DNA from: Rhizobium sp. J15
GTDB taxonomy: Bacteria; Pseudomonadota; Alphaproteobacteria; Rhizobiales; Rhizobiaceae
NCBI RefSeq assembly: GCF_002531825.1
Contig: NZ_NWSX01000006.1
Location: 124,001 to 188,000 of the forward strand
DNA length: 64,000 nucleotides
Reading direction: 5' to 3'
Numbering within the stretch: position 1 is the stretch's first letter; every line of letters starts with the position of its first letter. Position numbers and translations under genes: made by a program. This document shows positions 28,290 to 36,997 of the stretch, one piece after another. Under the pieces are notes generated by a model. The model saw only the letters and a program-made list of their open reading frames with translations, made no database searches and was not told where the DNA came from.

Positions 28290-29066
28290 ATGAATACGCA
28301 GACGACGCCATCCCCGCAGTTTTATCTGACGGCACCGGCTGCATGTCCGTATCTGCCGCATGAGATGGAGCGCAAGGTGTTCACCCATCTCGTCGGCCCG
28401 CGCGCCGCCGAGATGAACGATATCCTGACGCAGGGCGGCTTCCGCCGCTCGCAGAACATCGCCTATCGACCGGCCTGCGAGTCCTGCCGCGCCTGCGTTT
28501 CGGTGCGAATTCTCGCCCAGGAATTCGAGCCGACGAAATCGATGAAGCGGGTGCTTGCCGCCAATTCCGACATCATCGCCACCGAATTCGCCGCCCAGCC
28601 TTCGAGCGAGCAATATTCGCTTTTCCGGCGCTATCTCGATTTCCGCCACCAGCAGGGCGGCATGTCCGACATGACGGTGCTCGATTATGCGATCATGGTG
28701 GAAGACACGCATGTGAACACGCGAATCGTCGAATACCGTCGGCGGGAGGAAGGCTCGGGGCTGGAGGAGCGGCCGAAGGGCGAACTGCTCGCCGCTGCGC
28801 TGACCGATACGATGAGCGACGGGCTTTCGATGGTCTATTCCTATTTCAACCCGGCGCTCGAACGCCGTTCGCTCGGCACCTTCATGATTCTCGACCACGT
28901 CCGGCGCACCAAGGCGCTCGGCCTGCCGCATGTCTACCTCGGCTATTGGGTGCAAGGGTCGCGAAAGATGGACTATAAAACGCGTTTCCAGCCGCAGGAG
29001 CATCTGACGCCGCGCGGCTGGGAGCGTTTCGACCCCTCCACGATGCCCGAAAGCACCCACGACTGA
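28290..29066 (+). CDS. bpt: Aspartate/glutamate leucyltransferase (Bpt, arginyltransferase family)
   Basis: Adds leucine from Leu-tRNA to N-terminal Asp or Glu, making the protein a substrate of the ClpS/ClpAP N-end rule pathway. 258 residues, the normal length. Visible: [16 protein letters not shown], the Cys cluster [15 protein letters not shown], and [19 protein letters not shown] plus [15 protein letters not shown]. The ATG at 28290 gives the usual N-terminus; 16 extra codons upstream are possible. The DMT gene begins at the next base after its stop. Confidence 0.92.
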   Translation: MNTQTTPSPQFYLTAPAACPYLPHEMERKVFTHLVGPRAAEMNDILTQGGFRRSQNIAYRPACESCRACVSVRILAQEFEPTKSMKRVLAANSDIIATEFAAQPSSEQYSLFRRYLDFRHQQGGMSDMTVLDYAIMVEDTHVNTRIVEYRRREEGSGLEERPKGELLAAALTDTMSDGLSMVYSYFNPALERRSLGTFMILDHVRRTKALGLPHVYLGYWVQGSRKMDYKTRFQPQEHLTPRGWERFDPSTMPESTHD

Positions 29067-29954
29067 ATGTCTTTTCCGACCGCTCTTTCCGACCACCGGA
29101 AGGGCCTGCTGCTGACGGCGATCGGCGGCCTGGCGCTTTCCATGGATATCCCGCTCGTCCGCCTCGGCGAGGGCGACATCTGGTCGGTCCTGGGAGTGCG
29201 AAGCGCGGCCACCGTTGTCGCCACGCTCGTCATCCTTGCAGCAATGCGCCTTGCCTCGGGCAAATGGCCGGTCCTCGTTCCCGGGCGGCCTGGCGTTCTC
29301 GCCGGTCTGCTTTACGGTCTCTCGTCGCTGACCTTCGTGCTCGCTATCTTCAACACGACCACCGCCAATGTCGTCTTCATCGTCGCCTTCAACCCGATGT
29401 TCGGGGCGCTTCTTTCCTGGATTTTCCTCAAGGAGAAGCCGCGGCCCGCGACGCTGATCGCCATGCTGTTCATGATCTTGGGCGTCGGGCTGATCGTACG
29501 CGAAGGGCTTTCCAGCGGCCATTTCTTTGGCGACGCCATGGCGCTGCTCAGCGCGCTCATTCTTGCTGCAGCCATCACCATCGGGCGTGCCTCGCGCCGG
29601 GAAATGGGCTTCGTGCCGCTGCTTGCCGCCATCCTGCCGGCCGCGCTCGGCCTCGCGCAAGCTCTGCCCTCGGGGCTTTCCATCGCCCATCCCGGCTGGA
29701 TCCTCGTCAACGGAGCCATCATGATGCCGGTCGCCTTCTGGTGCCTTGCGACCGGGCCGCGCTATCTTTCCGCCCCTGAGGTCGGCATGTTCTACCTGCT
29801 CGAAACGGTGCTCGCCCCGATCTGGGTCTGGCTGATCTTCGCGGAAACGCCGGCGACGATGACACTCGTCGGCGGCAGTATCCTGGTAGCCGCGATCGCC
29901 GGGCATTGTTTCTGGATGGTACGAGGGAAGAGCGTCAGGCAGGCCGCTGAGTAG
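29067..29954 (+). CDS. EamA/DMT-family transporter
   Basis: 295 residues with ten predicted membrane helices in two EamA repeats. The first ends near FNTTTANVVFIVAFNPMFGA and FLKEKPRPATLIAM, the second has SAPEVGMFYLLETVLAPIWV and FAETPATMTLVGG. These drug/metabolite transporters usually export amino acids or small metabolites; the substrate cannot be told. The ATG directly follows the bpt stop codon, so translation is coupled. Confidence 0.88.
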   Translation: MSFPTALSDHRKGLLLTAIGGLALSMDIPLVRLGEGDIWSVLGVRSAATVVATLVILAAMRLASGKWPVLVPGRPGVLAGLLYGLSSLTFVLAIFNTTTANVVFIVAFNPMFGALLSWIFLKEKPRPATLIAMLFMILGVGLIVREGLSSGHFFGDAMALLSALILAAAITIGRASRREMGFVPLLAAILPAALGLAQALPSGLSIAHPGWILVNGAIMMPVAFWCLATGPRYLSAPEVGMFYLLETVLAPIWVWLIFAETPATMTLVGGSILVAAIAGHCFWMVRGKSVRQAAE

Positions 29955-30013
29955 ATGTTGTCGGCTCTCCGCACCCATGTTATAACCTTGTTGCCACACA
30001 GAGAGATAGAGCG

Positions 30014-30235
30014 ATGAACGTCACGATCCGCAAAATCGGAAACTCCGAGGGTGTCATCATCCCCAAGGAGGTGTTGCAGCGGTTGGGCCTTAGCAGCGGC
30101 GACAGCCTGGAACTGCGGGAGATCGAGGGCAACATTCACCTCGTGCCGGAATCAGCAGATCTGGCTGAACAAATGCGGGCAGCCCGCATCGGCATGGAAA
30201 AATATCGGGTAGCGCTCCGCGAACTCGCGAAATGA
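30014..30235 (+). CDS. AbrB/MazE-type antitoxin
   Basis: 73 residues. The swapped-hairpin DNA-binding fold is seen in VTIRKIGNSEGVIIPKEVLQ and LGLSSGDSLELREIEGN. The acidic/amphipathic C-terminal half should bind and neutralise the toxin. It overlaps the doc gene by four bases (ATGA), the usual coupling. GAGAGATAGAG lies before the ATG. The pair is likely autoregulated by the antitoxin-toxin complex. Confidence 0.88.
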   Translation: MNVTIRKIGNSEGVIIPKEVLQRLGLSSGDSLELREIEGNIHLVPESADLAEQMRAARIGMEKYRVALRELAK

Positions 30236-30624
30236 TACGGCTGAAATGGCTCAGCCGCCAAGCCGTCGAAAATATGCATGCTGAGCAGATTGCCGAGCAT
30301 GGCGGCTTGTCGGGCCTACGGGATGCCAACGCGTTGGAAACAAGCTTGGCACGCCCACCCAACAAAGCTGCCTATGGCGAAACCGATATCTTCGTACTCG
30401 CCGCAGCCTATCTTTACGGCATTGTGAGAAACCATCCCTTCGTGGATGGAAACAAGCGCACCGGCTATCTTGCCGCGTTTACTTTTCTCTATATCAACGG
30501 TTACATCATTGATGCCGATAACCCGGAGGTTATCGCATTTGTGCTAGACGTCGCCGCCGGCGAGATCGATGAGGAAGGCGCAACCCGCTTCCTTCAGGAT
30601 TTCAGCGTGCCGCTCAACCCGTAG
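30232..30624 (+). CDS. doc: Doc-type Fic-family toxin
   Basis: 130 residues, the length of P1 Doc. The Fic/Doc motif is intact: NHPFVDGNKRTGYLAAFTFL (His, Asp, Asn-Lys-Arg). The GGLSGLRDANALETSLARP segment near the N-terminus is also typical. Doc phosphorylates elongation factor Tu and stops translation. Unusually for classical phd-doc, the partner here is of AbrB/MazE type, a combination known in other bacteria. Its end overlaps the convergent SRPBCC gene by 11 bases. Confidence 0.92.
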   Translation: MIRLKWLSRQAVENMHAEQIAEHGGLSGLRDANALETSLARPPNKAAYGETDIFVLAAAYLYGIVRNHPFVDGNKRTGYLAAFTFLYINGYIIDADNPEVIAFVLDVAAGEIDEEGATRFLQDFSVPLNP

Positions 30625-31075
30625 CCTTCAGCTGCTGCTGTTCCAGCTCCCTGCCGAGCCCTTCGACTACATGCGCCCAGCCTTGCCGGGTCTTTTCCTC
30701 GTGTTCGGCCCATTCGGCGCACATTTCGTGGGTCAGCGTCAGGCGGCTGCCGCCGCCGAGAGGTTCGATATCGATCTCGACGCGGTCGCAATTGTGGTCG
30801 TGCTCCTCGACCGAGAAACTGAAGGCCATGTGCCGAGGGCGTTTCAGCTCCAGAAAAACTCCCTGATGGAAGGCATCACCGGTCGGGCGGCGGTCGACGA
30901 TGAAGAAACGGCCGCCGACACGGGGATCGATCTCGGCACGGATGACATGGCCCTCATCGGTCGCAAACAGGAAGCGGCGGGCAATTTCGGGATTGAGCCA
31001 GGCGTCGTAAACGGCAGCGGGCGGCGCCTTATAGGTGTGGCTGACATGCAATTTGATGGTATTGGCGGCGGGCAT
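30614..31075 (-). CDS. SRPBCC (AHSA1-like) domain protein
   Basis: 153 residues, one START/Bet v1-like domain. Family features: VSHTYKAPPAAVYDAWLNPE at the start, DPRVGGRFFIVDRRP in the middle, and LTLTHEMCAEWAEHEEKTRQ leading to GWAHVVEGLGREL at the end. These bind hydrophobic ligands or act as Hsp90-activator-like proteins; no precise function. The ATG at 31075 is preferred over one 14 codons upstream, since the domain begins there. Confidence 0.85.
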   Translation of the reverse strand: MPAANTIKLHVSHTYKAPPAAVYDAWLNPEIARRFLFATDEGHVIRAEIDPRVGGRFFIVDRRPTGDAFHQGVFLELKRPRHMAFSFSVEEHDHNCDRVEIDIEPLGGGSRLTLTHEMCAEWAEHEEKTRQGWAHVVEGLGRELEQQQLKATG

Positions 31076-31287
31076 CGATTTTCCTCCGTTAAGGCCGCGC
31101 GCCTCCCCAGGGCGCAAAAGCTACAGCCGCACCGTCCGCCCACGGAACCGGCCTTCTCTTATTTTTGATAACAGGAGTGAGATAGAGAAGTTCCCACGCC
31201 CGCCAAGAGCGGAGCGCGGAATTTACTTATGGGTCAAATCAAGGCGTTACGACGCACCTGCCTGTGAGGCGCGCCGCGCTGCAAGGC

Positions 31288-33543
31288 TCAGCCGGCGAAC
31301 TTGCCGCTGCGCGGGAAGCCCTTCGGCACGGTGCGTCCGGCGGTGGCGCGATCGCCCAGCCATTCGGCAAGCTCGTCCTTGTTCTTCGTGAACGTGCGGC
31401 CGGCGCTGTCTTCCCAGACGAGGCCATCCGAGATCGCGAAGCAGCGGACGTCGGAAATGCCGCCATCCTTGTAACGCTGCAAGCGCACACCCTTGCCGCG
31501 CGACATTTCCGGCACCTGCACCAGCGGGAAGACCAGCAGCTTGCGGTTTTCGCCGACGACGGCGATATGGTCGCCGGTGACGGGCACGAGCAATTGTGTT
31601 TCCTCGGGCAGCGCGACGTTCATGATCTGCTTGCCCTTGCGGGTGTTGGCGACGAGCTCAGCCTCCGGAACGACGAAGCCGTTGCCGGCAGTCGAAACGA
31701 TCAGCTGCTTGCGCGAGGGATCGTGGACGAAAGCGGTCAGCACTGCCTGGTCGTTATCCATATCTACCATGATGCGCAGCGGCTCGCCGTGACCGCGGCC
31801 GCCCGGCAGCTTGTCGCCGCCAAGCGTGAAGGCCTTGCCGCCCGTCGTGACGATCAGGATCTTGTCCGTCGTCTGCGCCGGGAAGGCCACCTTCAAGCCG
31901 TCACCTTCCTTGAAGGTCAGCGTCGCCGTATCGGCAATATGGCCCTTTAGTGCGCGGATCCAGCCCTTTTCGGAAATGACGACGGTGATCGGTTCCTTCT
32001 CGATCATCGCCTGCTGGATCGCTTCCTCGTCGGTTTCGGGCGCGTCGGCGAACTGGGTGCGGCGGCGGCCGACCTCGGTCGCCTTGGCGAATTTCTTCTT
32101 CACCTCGCCGATTTCCCAGGCGACCGTCTGCCACTGCTTGTCGTCGGAGGCGAGCAGCGCCTCGATCTCGCTTTTTTCCTTGGTGAGTTCGTCGAACTCC
32201 TTGCGGATCTCGAATTCTTCCAGCTTGCGCAGGGCGCGCAGCCGCATGTTGAGGATCGCCTCGACCTGATTGTCGGTCAGGTCCCATCGCGCCATCATGA
32301 CGGGCTTCGGCTCGTCTTCCTCGCGGATGATCCGGATCACCTCATCGATGTTGAGGTAGGCGATCAACAGGCCGCCGAGGATTTCGAGGCGCTTGTCGAT
32401 GGCCGCCAGGCGGAAGCGCGAACGGCGCTGCAGGACTTCGCGACGGTGGTCCAGCCACTCCTTCAGCACCTCGTTCAGCGCCATGACCCTGGGGATGCGG
32501 CCCATGGACAGGACGTTCATGTTCAGCGGGAAGCGGCTTTCGAGCTCCGTCAGCTTGAACATCGATTCCATCAGGATCGTCGGATCGACGCTGCGGCTCT
32601 TCGGCACCAGGACGATACGGATATCCTCGGCCGATTCGTCGCGGATGTCTTCGAGCAGCGGCAGCTTGCGGGCAATCAACAGCTCGGCGATCTTCTCGAT
32701 CAGCCGCGACTTCTGCACCTGGAAGGGAATTTCGGTGACGACGATCTGGTAGCCGCCGCGGCCGAGATCCTCGGTCTGCCATTTCGCCCGCACGCGGAAA
32801 CCGCCGCGGCCGGTACGGTAGCTCTCGATGATGCTGTCGCGGCTGTCGATGATGATGCCGCCGGTCGGGAAATCCGGGCCGGGAATGAACTCGACGAGCT
32901 TCTCGACGGTCGCGTCGGGATGCTTGATCAGGTGCAGGGCGGCGTCGCAAAGCTCGTGGGCATTGTGCGAGGGGATCGAGGTCGCCATGCCGACGGCGAT
33001 ACCGGAAGAGCCGTTGGCGAGCAGGTTCGGGAAGGCGCCGGGAAGGACGACCGGCTCGGAATTCGATTCGTCGTAGGTGTCGCGGAAATCGACGGCATCC
33101 TGATCGATGCCTTCGAGCAGCAGTTCCGAGACCGCCGTCATCTTCGATTCGGTGTAACGCATGGCGGCAGGGCTGTCGCCGTCGATATTGCCGAAATTGC
33201 CCTGGCCGTTGACCAGCGTGTAGCGCTGCGAGAAATCCTGGGCGAGACGGGCAAGCGCGTCGTAGATCGACTGGTCGCCGTGCGGATGGTAGTTACCCAT
33301 CACTTCGCCGACGATCTTGGCGCATTTCCTGAAGGCCGAGGTCGGCCGCAGCCCCATCTCGTTCATCGCATAGACGATGCGGCGATGAACGGGCTTCAGC
33401 CCGTCGCGCACGTCAGGCAGGGCGCGATGCATGATGGTCGATAGCGCGTAGGCGAGATAGCGCTGCTCAAGCGCCGCCTTGAGGTCGACCGGTTGAATGT
33501 TGTCGTCGTCTCCGCCCGAAGGCGGCAAAATCTCTTGTCCCAT
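31288..33543 (-). CDS. parC: DNA topoisomerase IV subunit A
   Basis: Decatenates daughter chromosomes with ParE. 751 residues, with the breakage-reunion domain in the first two thirds and beta-propeller blades after about residue 500. The catalytic Tyr is in [10 protein letters not shown]. The quinolone region reads [15 protein letters not shown]: Gln stands at the position equivalent to E. coli ParC Ser80, and Asp at that of Glu84. The shortened C-terminal domain without a GyrA box fits ParC rather than GyrA. No close operon partner; divergent from an exported protein gene. Confidence 0.93.
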   Translation of the reverse strand: MGQEILPPSGGDDDNIQPVDLKAALEQRYLAYALSTIMHRALPDVRDGLKPVHRRIVYAMNEMGLRPTSAFRKCAKIVGEVMGNYHPHGDQSIYDALARLAQDFSQRYTLVNGQGNFGNIDGDSPAAMRYTESKMTAVSELLLEGIDQDAVDFRDTYDESNSEPVVLPGAFPNLLANGSSGIAVGMATSIPSHNAHELCDAALHLIKHPDATVEKLVEFIPGPDFPTGGIIIDSRDSIIESYRTGRGGFRVRAKWQTEDLGRGGYQIVVTEIPFQVQKSRLIEKIAELLIARKLPLLEDIRDESAEDIRIVLVPKSRSVDPTILMESMFKLTELESRFPLNMNVLSMGRIPRVMALNEVLKEWLDHRREVLQRRSRFRLAAIDKRLEILGGLLIAYLNIDEVIRIIREEDEPKPVMMARWDLTDNQVEAILNMRLRALRKLEEFEIRKEFDELTKEKSEIEALLASDDKQWQTVAWEIGEVKKKFAKATEVGRRRTQFADAPETDEEAIQQAMIEKEPITVVISEKGWIRALKGHIADTATLTFKEGDGLKVAFPAQTTDKILIVTTGGKAFTLGGDKLPGGRGHGEPLRIMVDMDNDQAVLTAFVHDPSRKQLIVSTAGNGFVVPEAELVANTRKGKQIMNVALPEETQLLVPVTGDHIAVVGENRKLLVFPLVQVPEMSRGKGVRLQRYKDGGISDVRCFAISDGLVWEDSAGRTFTKNKDELAEWLGDRATAGRTVPKGFPRSGKFAG

Positions 33544-33777
33544 GGGCCTTGACTAGCTCAGAAGAGCCCGGGGGGCAAGGAATCCAGCCTATTGCAGCTG
33601 TGGATGAAGTCTTCCGGCCGACATCAAAGGATGAGACAAGCTGTTCGTCGCAATTTCGATTTCGTTTGCCCTTCCCTTCAACAAAAAATTAGTGGGCTGC
33701 AATATAAAGCCGGCCTAATCCGTAGTAGCGTAACTGCAGATTTCCAAACCGCCACACGCCACCAGAGGAATCACCCC

Positions 33778-34965
33778 ATGAACTTTTACCGGACAACGCG
33801 GCTGATGCTGTCGAGCGCAGCCTTTTTCTCGCTCGCCGGCTCGGCTTTCGCTCTCGACGGCGCCGACTTGCTGAAGAAGCTCAATGCCGCCTATGCCGAA
33901 CAGGGCGGAACGATTTCGGCTGACGGCGTCGACATCGACGGCACGACCGTGATTTTGAAGAATGTCAGCGTCAAGCCGACCGGCGGCGAGAGCCTCGCCA
34001 TCGGCGAAGTCACCCTTTCCGGCGTGGAAGAAGACGAAGACGGCGGTTATTACATCGAAGAAGCCGCCTTCCCCGACATCAATACGACGAAGGAAGGCGT
34101 CACGGTGACGGCGCAGGAGCTGACGCTCGGCGGCATCTCGGTCCCGGCAACGCCGGGCGGTGACTCGCTCGACACCATGATGCTCTACGAAAACGCCCAT
34201 ACCGGTCCGCTGAAGGTGGTCAAGGATGGTGCGGAAGTCTTCTCCGTGCTCGAAAGCGACATGAATCTGACGCTGCGCGAAGACGAATCCGGCTTCGATT
34301 TCGACGGCGCCTTCAAAAGCATGAAGGCCGATCTCAGCAAGGCCGAGGACCCGCAGAGCAAGGATGCGATCGAGAAGCTCGCCCTGCAGCACGTTCAGGG
34401 CGACATCACCATGAAGGGCGCCTGGGAACTCGCGCCGGGCACGATCGACATTTCGGAATTCGCTCTGGACTTCAACAACATCGGCAAGCTCAATCTCGGC
34501 TTCAAGATCTCCGGCTACACGATGGCTTTCGTGAAGTCGCTGCAGGATGCGATGAAGGAGTCCGAGGCCAATCCGAACAAGGAGCAGGCGCAGCAGGCGC
34601 TCGGTCTCGCCATGCTCGGCTTGATGCAGCAGCTCTCCTTCGAGGGCGCACAGGTGCGCTTCGAAGATGCCTCGATCACCAAGCGCGCGCTCGATTATGC
34701 CGGCGCGCAGCAGAACATTTCCGGCCAGCAGATGGCGGATTCGCTGAAGGCGATGACGCCGATCATGCTGGCGCAATTCAATGTGCCGGAGCTGCAGAAC
34801 GCCGTATCGGCGGCCGTCAACACCTTCCTCGACGACCCGAAGAGCCTGACGGTGAAGGCCGCGCCTGAAAAGCCGGTGCCGTTCCCGACGATCGTCGGCG
34901 CTGCCATGGGCGCTCCGAACACGCTGCCGCAGGTGCTCGGCGTCAAGGTTTCGGCGAACGACTGA
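33778..34965 (+). CDS. Exported protein of unknown function
   Basis: 395 residues. The start MNFYRTTRLMLSSAAFFSLA and a following FALD give a signal peptide. The mature protein is acidic, with repeated beta-strand-like stretches GTTVILKNVSVKPTGG and ITMKGAWELAPGTIDISEF that resemble layered AsmA- or lipid-transfer-like repeats, and no Cys. Helical parts lie around residues 245-300. No catalytic motif was recognised. Monocistronic, ending at a large composite hairpin; well-conserved codon use suggests a native gene. Confidence 0.75.
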   Translation: MNFYRTTRLMLSSAAFFSLAGSAFALDGADLLKKLNAAYAEQGGTISADGVDIDGTTVILKNVSVKPTGGESLAIGEVTLSGVEEDEDGGYYIEEAAFPDINTTKEGVTVTAQELTLGGISVPATPGGDSLDTMMLYENAHTGPLKVVKDGAEVFSVLESDMNLTLREDESGFDFDGAFKSMKADLSKAEDPQSKDAIEKLALQHVQGDITMKGAWELAPGTIDISEFALDFNNIGKLNLGFKISGYTMAFVKSLQDAMKESEANPNKEQAQQALGLAMLGLMQQLSFEGAQVRFEDASITKRALDYAGAQQNISGQQMADSLKAMTPIMLAQFNVPELQNAVSAAVNTFLDDPKSLTVKAAPEKPVPFPTIVGAAMGAPNTLPQVLGVKVSAND

Positions 34966-34983
34966 TCGGCTGTTTCATTCTTG

Positions 34984-35048
34984 AAGGGCCTGGCAGCGTG
35001 TGACTGACCCCAGCAGCTGGTGTCAGTCACGACCGTCAGGCCCTTTTC
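34984..35048. terminator. Large composite hairpin between convergent genes
   Basis: Three nested perfect inverted repeats about one axis: AAGGGCCTG (34984-34992) with CAGGCCCTT (35037-35045); GTGACTGAC (35000-35008) with GTCAGTCAC (35022-35030); CCAGC (35010-35014) with GCTGG (35016-35020). Rightward the stem runs into TTTTCGTTTTC, so it can terminate the exported-protein transcript; it also faces the tetR 3' end. Confidence 0.8.
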
Positions 35049-35052
35049 GTTT

Positions 35053-35685
35053 TCAGGCACGATGGCGGGCGACCTCGGCGATGGCGAGGTCTGCTATATC
35101 GAGCAACTCTTCATGGGATGCGCCGTCCCTCGCCTGCACCGACATTCCCTGGACGATAGCGGCGAGGAATCGCGCCAGCGCGCGGGCATTGGTCCCGGCC
35201 TTGATATCGCCCTCGCGCATGCCGCGCTCGATCCTTGCTGCAAAGGCACTCAGCGACTGGCGGCGCAGCGCCGCAACATGATCGGCAACGGCGTCGTTCT
35301 CGGTGGCGCAGTTCAGTACCGCCGTCGAAATCATGCAGCCCTTCGGATGTTCCGGCGCGGAAAAGATTGCAGCCGACCCTCGCAAAATATGCTCGAAGGC
35401 GGAGACGGTGTCGATCGGTTCCCCAAGCGCTGAAAAAGTGTTCGCGCCAAGCCCTCGGTATTGCTGCAGCGCCTCGCGATAGAGATCGGCTTTCGAATTG
35501 AAGGCGGCATAAAGGCTTTGCGGCGTGATGCCCATGGCGGCCGTGAGATCGGCGATCGAGGCGCCCTCATATCCGTGCGCCCAGAAGGTTTCGCGGGCGG
35601 CGGACAGAACCGTCTCGCGGTCGAAAGCCGGCGGGCGGCCGCGGCGGCGGGCGGGAGGGTTTTTCACGTCGGCACTATTTTTCAC
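35053..35685 (-). CDS. TetR-family repressor
   Basis: About 210 residues. N-terminal helix-turn-helix: GRPPAFDRETVLSAARETFW, then YEGASIADLTAAMGITPQSL and YAAFNSKADLYREAL. The C-terminal ligand domain has GCMISTAVLNCATEND and AFAARIERGMREGDI, as in the AcrR/YxaF-like branch. The start is uncertain: an ATG at 35736 is open, but a TATAAT box at 35741-35746 would put the mRNA start inside it, so a GTG at 35694, 35685 or 35667 is more likely; 35685 is given here. Divergent from a serine hydrolase gene it probably controls. Confidence 0.82.
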   Translation of the reverse strand: MKNSADVKNPPARRRGRPPAFDRETVLSAARETFWAHGYEGASIADLTAAMGITPQSLYAAFNSKADLYREALQQYRGLGANTFSALGEPIDTVSAFEHILRGSAAIFSAPEHPKGCMISTAVLNCATENDAVADHVAALRRQSLSAFAARIERGMREGDIKAGTNARALARFLAAIVQGMSVQARDGASHEELLDIADLAIAEVARHRA

Positions 35686-35746
35686 AATGATCACTCTAGA
35701 AATTCGAGGCAGCTTGCTATATTCAGGAACGGTCATTGTGATTATA
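35682..35746. promoter_or_regulatory. Candidate operator/promoter of the TetR / hydrolase pair
   Basis: Near-identical 11-mers in inverted orientation: TCACAATGATC at 35682-35692 and the complement of TCACAATGACC at 35731-35741. The right arm overlaps a leftward TATAAT (35741-35746) and a rightward -10-like TGTGAT (35737-35742) that stands 17 bases after TTGCTA (35714-35719). Binding there would block both promoters. Confidence 0.5.
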
Positions 35747-35760
35747 GAAGGTTTAATCTG

Positions 35761-36930
35761 ATGAGTCTTCCCCTCGAAAAGGCAGAGGCCAACCGGCGTT
35801 CATCCCTCGGCGCGGCTGTTGACGCGGTAATCACCAATGCGCTCGACGAAAAGCGGCTTGTCGGAGCGGTGGTGCTGGTCGCCCGCGACGGAGAGATCGT
35901 CCACCGCCGCGCCGGCGGTCTTGCCGATCGCGAGAAGGGTCTGGCGATGCGCGAGGACACCATCTTCAGGCTTGCCTCCATCACCAAGCCGATCGTCACC
36001 ATCGCCGCGATGCGGCTCGTCGAGGAAGGCAGGATCGGGCTCGACGACGCCGTGACGCGATGGCTGCCGGATTTCCGGCCGAGGCTGGCTGACGGCAGCG
36101 ACGCAACCATTCGCATCCGCCATTTGCTGACCCATACGTCAGGGCTCGGCTACGGCTTCTCCGAAGAGGACGGCGGTCCCTATATCAGCGCCGGCATTTC
36201 AGACGGCCTTGACGAACCGGGACTGCCGCTCGCCGAAAATCTCAGGCGGATCGCCAGCGTGCCGCTGCGTTTCGCGCCGGGCAGCGACTGGCAATATTCC
36301 CTTGCCATGGACGTTCTCGGCGGCATCGTCGAAGCGGAAACCGGCATGCCGTTGGGCGAAAGCGTTGCCGAACTGGTGACGGGGCCACTTGGGCTTACCG
36401 ACACCGCTTTTTCCGTCCGTGACCGAAGCCGGCTTGCGGCCGCCTATATGAATGCTTCGCCGGAGCCGGCGCTCATGGGCGAGAATGCCGTGGTGATGTC
36501 GCTGATGGGTCCCATCCGGTTTGCGCCGAACCGTATCTTCGATCCCGCCTCCTATCATTCAGGCGGCGCCGGCATGGCGGGAACGGCGGCTGACGTGCTG
36601 ACCATCCTCGAAACCATCCGCAAGGGCGGCGCACCGCTGCTCTCGAGCGAAACCGTGCGGATGATGACGACGGACCAGGCCGGCGGCCACCGCCAGCGAC
36701 ACGAGCCCGGTTCCGGCTTCGGCTTCGGCTGGTCCGTTCTCACCGATCCGCTCGAGGCAGGCGTCCCCTTCCCCGCCGGCACTCTGAAATGGGGCGGCGT
36801 CTATGGCCATAGCTGGTTCATCGACCCGGTCAACGGATTGACCGTCGTGGCGCTGACGAACACGACGCTGGAAGGCATGTGGGGCAAGTTCACGGTCGAT
36901 CTCCGCGAAGCGATCTACGCGGAACGGTGA
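35761..36930 (+). CDS. Serine hydrolase of the beta-lactamase / class C family
   Basis: 389 residues, cytosolic (no signal peptide). The catalytic S-x-x-K is in RLASITKPIVTIAAMRL; the Tyr motif is Y-S-L in WQYSLAMDVLGG instead of Y-x-N, and GGVYGHSWFIDP stands where the third motif lies. LLTHTSGLGYGF is also family-typical. Such enzymes are usually esterases or D-amino-acid peptidases rather than drug-resistance enzymes. The ATG at 35761 lies close to the divergent tetR gene, and a strong terminator follows. Confidence 0.88.
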   Translation: MSLPLEKAEANRRSSLGAAVDAVITNALDEKRLVGAVVLVARDGEIVHRRAGGLADREKGLAMREDTIFRLASITKPIVTIAAMRLVEEGRIGLDDAVTRWLPDFRPRLADGSDATIRIRHLLTHTSGLGYGFSEEDGGPYISAGISDGLDEPGLPLAENLRRIASVPLRFAPGSDWQYSLAMDVLGGIVEAETGMPLGESVAELVTGPLGLTDTAFSVRDRSRLAAAYMNASPEPALMGENAVVMSLMGPIRFAPNRIFDPASYHSGGAGMAGTAADVLTILETIRKGGAPLLSSETVRMMTTDQAGGHRQRHEPGSGFGFGWSVLTDPLEAGVPFPAGTLKWGGVYGHSWFIDPVNGLTVVALTNTTLEGMWGKFTVDLREAIYAER

Positions 36931-36945
36931 GCGACCGAGACGGCA

Positions 36946-36976
36946 AAAAGCCCGGCGACAGCATCGCCGGGCTTTT
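36946..36976. terminator. Bidirectional terminator between the serine hydrolase gene and aspS
   Basis: Perfect 13-bp stem AAAAGCCCGGCGA (36946-36958) and TCGCCGGGCTTTT (36964-36976) with a five-base loop. T-runs on both strands serve the two convergent genes. Confidence 0.92.
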
Positions 36977-36997
36977 GCATTCACGCTGACAAAACCG

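Noticed and set aside
28248..29999. A 583-codon open frame antisense to bpt and the DMT gene
   Set aside because: Spans two real genes and their junction; low-complexity Arg/Asp/Glu-rich text.
31288..33543. Calling this gene gyrA
   Set aside because: Length of 751 residues, no GyrA box in the C-terminal domain, and [10 protein letters not shown] in place of the GyrA HPHGD(T/S)AVYD pattern.
35761..36930. Reading the serine hydrolase as a beta-lactam resistance gene
   Set aside because: No signal peptide and the Tyr motif is Y-S-L in place of Y-x-N; an esterase or peptidase is more likely.
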